A stretch of 64,000 bases of DNA from contig NZ_JAGJCB010000004.1 of the NCBI RefSeq assembly GCF_017814435.1, positions 186,001 to 250,000 on the forward strand. The letters run 5' to 3'. Below are positions 61,052 to 64,000 of the stretch, in pieces. Every line of letters begins with the position of its first letter. The first letter of the stretch is position 1. The DNA comes from Mariniflexile gromovii (GTDB lineage: Bacteria > Bacteroidota > Bacteroidia > Flavobacteriales > Flavobacteriaceae). The translations under genes and the position numbers were made by a program. The notes beneath the pieces are model-generated. The model worked only from the letters and a program-made list of their open reading frames with translations. It was not told the origin of the DNA and made no database searches.

Positions 61052-62269
61052 TCAAATTATTTCAGCTACAACAAAAGTGCTACCCCCTATAAAAATAAAA
61101 TCACTGGCAGACGCACTATTTAAAGCAGCGTTATATGCTTCATTAACAGAGTTATAAGCCTTACCTTTTAACCCGTGCGTAGCTAAAGATTTTTTAAGTT
61201 CGTTAGCTTCTAATCCACGCGGAATATCGGGTTTACAAAAATAATAAGTTGCTTTTTTAGGCAATACATCTATTATAGAGGTTAAATCTTTATCATTAAC
61301 AACTCCAAAAACGATATGTAAAGCATCAAATATTTCATTTGACAACTGTTCCATAACATAATTCAATCCATCTCTGTTATGCCCCGTATCGCAAACCACT
61401 TTAGGATTGAGTTGTAACGTTTGCCAACGCCCCATCAATCCCGTATTTTTCACAACACGCAACAACCCTTTTTTTATGTTTTGATGGGGTATATTAAAAC
61501 CTTTTTCTTGAAGCTCTTTTATTGCATTTACAACCGTAACGATATTTTTAGATTGATAAATTCCAGTTAAATCTGAAACAAAAGCCTCCGTAACTTCATT
61601 ATCTGCAAAAACAATTTTAGAGTTGTTTTTTTTAGCCAATTCTATAAAAACAGGTGTTGTTTCTTTTTGGGTTTCACCAATCACTATTGGAACATTCGGC
61701 TTTATGATGCCTCCTTTTTCAAAAGCAATCGCTTCTAACGTGGTGCCGAGAAACTGCGTATGGTCCAATCCTATATTGGTTATAACGGAAACTTCAGGTG
61801 TTATAATATTTGTAGAATCCAATCTGCCTCCCATCCCAACTTCAATAACCACAATATCCACCTCTTGCTTTGAAAAATACTCGAATGCCATTCCTACGGT
61901 CATTTCAAAAAAGGACAGTGAGTTTTCTTCAAAAAATGCCTTGTGTTGTTCTATAAAGCCTGTAACAAATTGTTTGCTAACAACTTTGCCATTAATTTTT
62001 ATACGTTCTCTAAAGTCCTTTAAATGGGGAGAAGTATACAAACCTACTTCATAACCTGCTTCTTGTAAAATAGATGCCAGCATGTGGCTTGTAGAACCTT
62101 TTCCATTAGTGCCAGCAACATGGATACTTTTAAAATTGTTTTCCGGATGTTTTAATCTTTCGATTAATTTTATGGTATTGGATAAATCTTTTCTGAATGC
62201 CGATTGACCCTGTCTTTGATACATTGGCAGTTGAGAAAACATCCAATTTAATGTATCTTGATACGTCAT
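61052..62269 (-). CDS. folC: Folylpolyglutamate synthase / dihydrofolate synthase FolC
   Basis: 405 residues; adds glutamate to folates and to dihydropteroate. The ATP loop is G-T-N-G-K-G-S (about 52-58), followed by Y-T-S-P-H-L and R-E-R-I-K-I; later E-V-G-M-G-G-R-L-D-S-T-N is the signature of this Mur-ligase relative. It starts one base after the TonB-like gene's stop codon, so it is co-transcribed with the ExbB-ExbD-TonB genes. Confidence 0.95.
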   Translation of the reverse strand: MTYQDTLNWMFSQLPMYQRQGQSAFRKDLSNTIKLIERLKHPENNFKSIHVAGTNGKGSTSHMLASILQEAGYEVGLYTSPHLKDFRERIKINGKVVSKQFVTGFIEQHKAFFEENSLSFFEMTVGMAFEYFSKQEVDIVVIEVGMGGRLDSTNIITPEVSVITNIGLDHTQFLGTTLEAIAFEKGGIIKPNVPIVIGETQKETTPVFIELAKKNNSKIVFADNEVTEAFVSDLTGIYQSKNIVTVVNAIKELQEKGFNIPHQNIKKGLLRVVKNTGLMGRWQTLQLNPKVVCDTGHNRDGLNYVMEQLSNEIFDALHIVFGVVNDKDLTSIIDVLPKKATYYFCKPDIPRGLEANELKKSLATHGLKGKAYNSVNEAYNAALNSASASDFIFIGGSTFVVAEII

Positions 62270-62270
62270 G

Positions 62271-63119
62271 TTACTGCCCTAATTTGAAGTTTACTTTCAC
62301 AAAACCTATTTGTTTTGTAGGTGCGTTAGGGTCTGGTCGCCATTTGTGTGATAAAGCTATTTTTTTTGCAGGTTCCAACAAACAAGCTGCCGTATTAGTG
62401 GTTCCTCGCACACCTGGCTCTGCTTCAATAACATTACCTGCTCTGTTTACAACAATTCTAACAATCACCATTCCAGATTCGTTACAATCTTGTTTTAACG
62501 TTTGATATGATGCACTACCACGGCCATTTAACCCATAGCCTACACCACCGCTTCCGGCACCGCCAGAACCAAAATAACTTGGTGCATAAGGATCTCCATC
62601 CAATTGCCCTTTATCACCTGCTTTATTATCATCGCCTTCCCCTCCAGAAGCAGTCCCTTCCGACTTACTAACACCTCCAATTAAAGCGTCCAGCTTCTTC
62701 TTTTTTTCATCAAGCTCGCGCTTTTCTTTAGCTACCCTTTCAGCTTCTGCTTTTGCTTTAGCATCGGCATCAGCTTTTGCCTTTGCTTCTATGGCTTTTT
62801 GTTTTTTAATAGCTATTTCCTCTGAGTTGTCAGAAGTTAAAACTTCTTCTTTAGTTTCGGCAGCTTTTGTAGGTTCTGCCTTAGTAGGTTCAACCTCCGC
62901 TGGTTTATTAATATTGACAGGCTCTGACTTGATTGGTTTTAAAGGTTGTACTGTACCCGAACCAAAATCGGTAGTCCCAAAATTTACCTCCATACCATAT
63001 TCCTCTGGCGGATCCATATATTTGGTACCAACAACAAACAATAACAGCAAAATAATAACAGAAATTAATGCTGTTAATTTTGCTGAATCTCTTTCATGTT
63101 TGGTTTCAAAATACTTCAT
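62271..63119 (-). CDS. TonB-like energy transducer
   Basis: 282 residues. One N-terminal membrane helix (about 15-35) anchors it. A long periplasmic stretch rich in Glu, Lys, Pro and Ala (60-160, coiled-coil like, as in TolA) is followed by a Gly-rich linker and a C-terminal TonB fold (G-M-V-I-V-R-I-V-V-N, W-R-P-D-P). It passes proton-motive energy to outer-membrane receptors with ExbB and ExbD. TolA is the alternative reading. Confidence 0.9.
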   Translation of the reverse strand: MKYFETKHERDSAKLTALISVIILLLLFVVGTKYMDPPEEYGMEVNFGTTDFGSGTVQPLKPIKSEPVNINKPAEVEPTKAEPTKAAETKEEVLTSDNSEEIAIKKQKAIEAKAKADADAKAKAEAERVAKEKRELDEKKKKLDALIGGVSKSEGTASGGEGDDNKAGDKGQLDGDPYAPSYFGSGGAGSGGVGYGLNGRGSASYQTLKQDCNESGMVIVRIVVNRAGNVIEAEPGVRGTTNTAACLLEPAKKIALSHKWRPDPNAPTKQIGFVKVNFKLGQ

Positions 63120-63166
63120 TGAGGCTTAAAATTTCTTGAATTAGTACAGTCTAAAATCGTGCCGTT

Positions 63167-63181
63167 TTCCGCGAAAGCGAA
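63167..63181. repeat. Short GAAA-loop hairpin next to the exbD stop codon
   Basis: TTCCGCGAAAGCGAA folds as CGC-GAAA-GCG and abuts the exbD stop codon. It resembles a small dispersed flavobacterial repeat, from memory. Confidence 0.3.
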
Positions 63182-63574
63182 TTATTCAGGCTTTACAGCT
63201 AAAATAACTTTTAGCTTATTTCTATTGGCGATGTCCATAACTTTTACAACATTTTCAATAGGCACCGATTTTTCAGCTCTTAAAACAATGGTTGGTTTTT
63301 CTTCTGAAGCTAATGCAGCTAATAATTCGGTTTCTAAAACACTCTCACCTACACGCCTTTGATCTATATAATACGTTAGATCTTCCTTTATACTTACCGC
63401 AATAGATTTTTTATTTTCGGTTTTTCCACTGGCTTTTGGCAATAAAATATCAATAGCGTTTGTGGTTACCAATGTAGAAGCTAGCATGAAGAAAATCAAT
63501 AACAGAAACACAATATCTGTCATAGATGCCATACTAAACTCTGGCGTTACTTTATTTCTTCCTTTTAAGTTCAT
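63182..63574 (-). CDS. exbD: ExbD biopolymer transport protein
   Basis: 130 residues with one membrane helix near the N-terminus (M-T-D-I-V-F-L-L-L-I-F-F, including the proton-path Asp) and a periplasmic domain. Partner of ExbB in the stator that powers TonB. It starts three bases after exbB and lies 62 bases ahead of the TonB-like gene. Confidence 0.95.
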   Translation of the reverse strand: MNLKGRNKVTPEFSMASMTDIVFLLLIFFMLASTLVTTNAIDILLPKASGKTENKKSIAVSIKEDLTYYIDQRRVGESVLETELLAALASEEKPTIVLRAEKSVPIENVVKVMDIANRNKLKVILAVKPE

Positions 63575-63577
63575 TTT

Positions 63578-64000
63578 TTATGTAGGTTCATTTAAATGAT
63601 CTAAAAACTCTAATGAGTTCGCCTCCATTTGATATACTACTTTATCGGTTTTAACCACTAAATGGTTGTAAGTCATATAAGCAACAATGCCCACAATTAA
63701 ACCCGCCACTGTGGTTGTCATAGCCGTATACAAACCATCGGCAAGTAATTTTATATCTATTTGCCCTCCAGAATTTGCAATTTCAAAAATGGAAAGAATC
63801 ATACCTATTACAGTTCCTAAAAACCCAATCATAGGAGCTGCTCCAGAAATGGTTGCTAGAATACTTACGTTTTTTTCCAAACCATAAACTTCTAACCTAC
63901 CTGCGTTTTCAATAGCGGTATTAATGTCGGCTAAAGGTTTTCCTATTCTAGAAATGCCTTTACCTATTAATCTGGAAACTGGAGAATTTACCTGCGCACA
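63578..64000 (-). CDS. exbB: ExbB/MotA/TolQ proton channel protein, 5' part beyond the window
   Basis: The C-terminal 140 codons are present; the frame stays open to the right edge. It contains the family core G-R-L-E-V-Y-G-L-E-K-N-V-S-I-L-A-T-I, A-P-M-I-G-F-L-G-T-V and the second helix pair with T-A-M-T-T-T-V-A-G-L-I-V-G-I. It forms the pentameric inner-membrane channel with ExbD. The start codon lies outside the window; a TTG inside is not the true start. Confidence 0.93.
   Translation of the reverse strand, partial: CAQVNSPVSRLIGKGISRIGKPLADINTAIENAGRLEVYGLEKNVSILATISGAAPMIGFLGTVIGMILSIFEIANSGGQIDIKLLADGLYTAMTTTVAGLIVGIVAYMTYNHLVVKTDKVVYQMEANSLEFLDHLNEPT

Noticed and set aside
1-64000. 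Insertion sequences, integrases, phage genes or plasmid origins
   Set aside because: No transposase, integrase, terminase or replication gene is encoded, and no terminal inverted repeats with target duplications are seen.

Overview
The window is a gene-dense, low-GC stretch of chromosome from a member of the Bacteroidetes, almost certainly family Flavobacteriaceae. The lineage is shown by the type IX secretion / gliding genes porU, porV and gldJ, by C-terminal type IX sorting tails, by promoters of the TTG-N18-TAnnTTTG kind, by the general absence of Shine-Dalgarno sequences, and by flavobacterial dispersed repeats. The genus cannot be read from the sequence. There are about 57 protein genes, one tRNA (Val, anticodon TAC), no rRNA, no CRISPR array and no insertion sequence or phage.

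Layout. 1-8.3 kb: a giant alpha-2-macroglobulin-like protein that carries three in-frame insertions of a palindromic repeat, an 11-copy 7-bp tandem repeat at its stop codon, a small lipoprotein and a type-IX-secreted M64 metallopeptidase. 8.4-13.2 kb, minus strand: a DUF4136 lipoprotein, a very AT-rich 656-aa orphan protein with a C-terminal HEPN-like R-N-x3-H motif, the GTPase ObgE, and a fused hypoxanthine phosphoribosyltransferase-adenylate kinase. 13.3-17.3 kb: purK-purE and an M3 oligopeptidase. 17.3-21.1 kb: a Tat-exported aldo/keto reductase divergent from a GbsR/MarR-type regulator that heads a five-gene membrane/methyltransferase operon, with two copies of one palindromic operator. 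21.1-28.8 kb: a structured RNA candidate, an ECF sigma factor with a cysteine-rich partner, a UbiA-like membrane protein, gcvP, and a ketosynthase III-methyltransferase-glycosyltransferase cluster. 28.8-36.2 kb: a DNA/RNA endonuclease, a PafA-type phosphatase, an MlaE/MlaF ABC pair, a DUF389 membrane protein, mannose-1-phosphate guanylyltransferase and SprT. 36.3-43.4 kb: glycan-modification genes (including a GtrB-type transferase interrupted by an in-frame TAA), HAD and SDR enzymes, and an M28 peptidase. 43.5-47 kb: pdhA-pdhC and cdd. 47-55.6 kb: porV-porU divergent from gldJ-murF. 55.7-60.8 kb: DUF5723, two small exported proteins plus a decayed sorting tail, and two convergent PAS-LuxR regulators. 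60.9-64 kb: tRNA-Val, folC, and a TonB-ExbD-ExbB energy module that runs off the right edge.

How it fits together. PorU/PorV finish the export of proteins bearing the sorting tails seen on the M64 peptidase and the 165-aa protein. ExbB/ExbD/TonB energises outer-membrane uptake. The rest is mostly housekeeping (purines, glycine cleavage, pyruvate dehydrogenase, folate, cell wall). The most interesting items for follow-up are the orphan HEPN-like protein, the GbsR-controlled operon with twin operators, the structured RNA candidate at about 21.15 kb, the repeat insertions inside the macroglobulin gene, and two small wrecked or silenced loci (the GtrB nonsense codon and the sorting-tail remnant).
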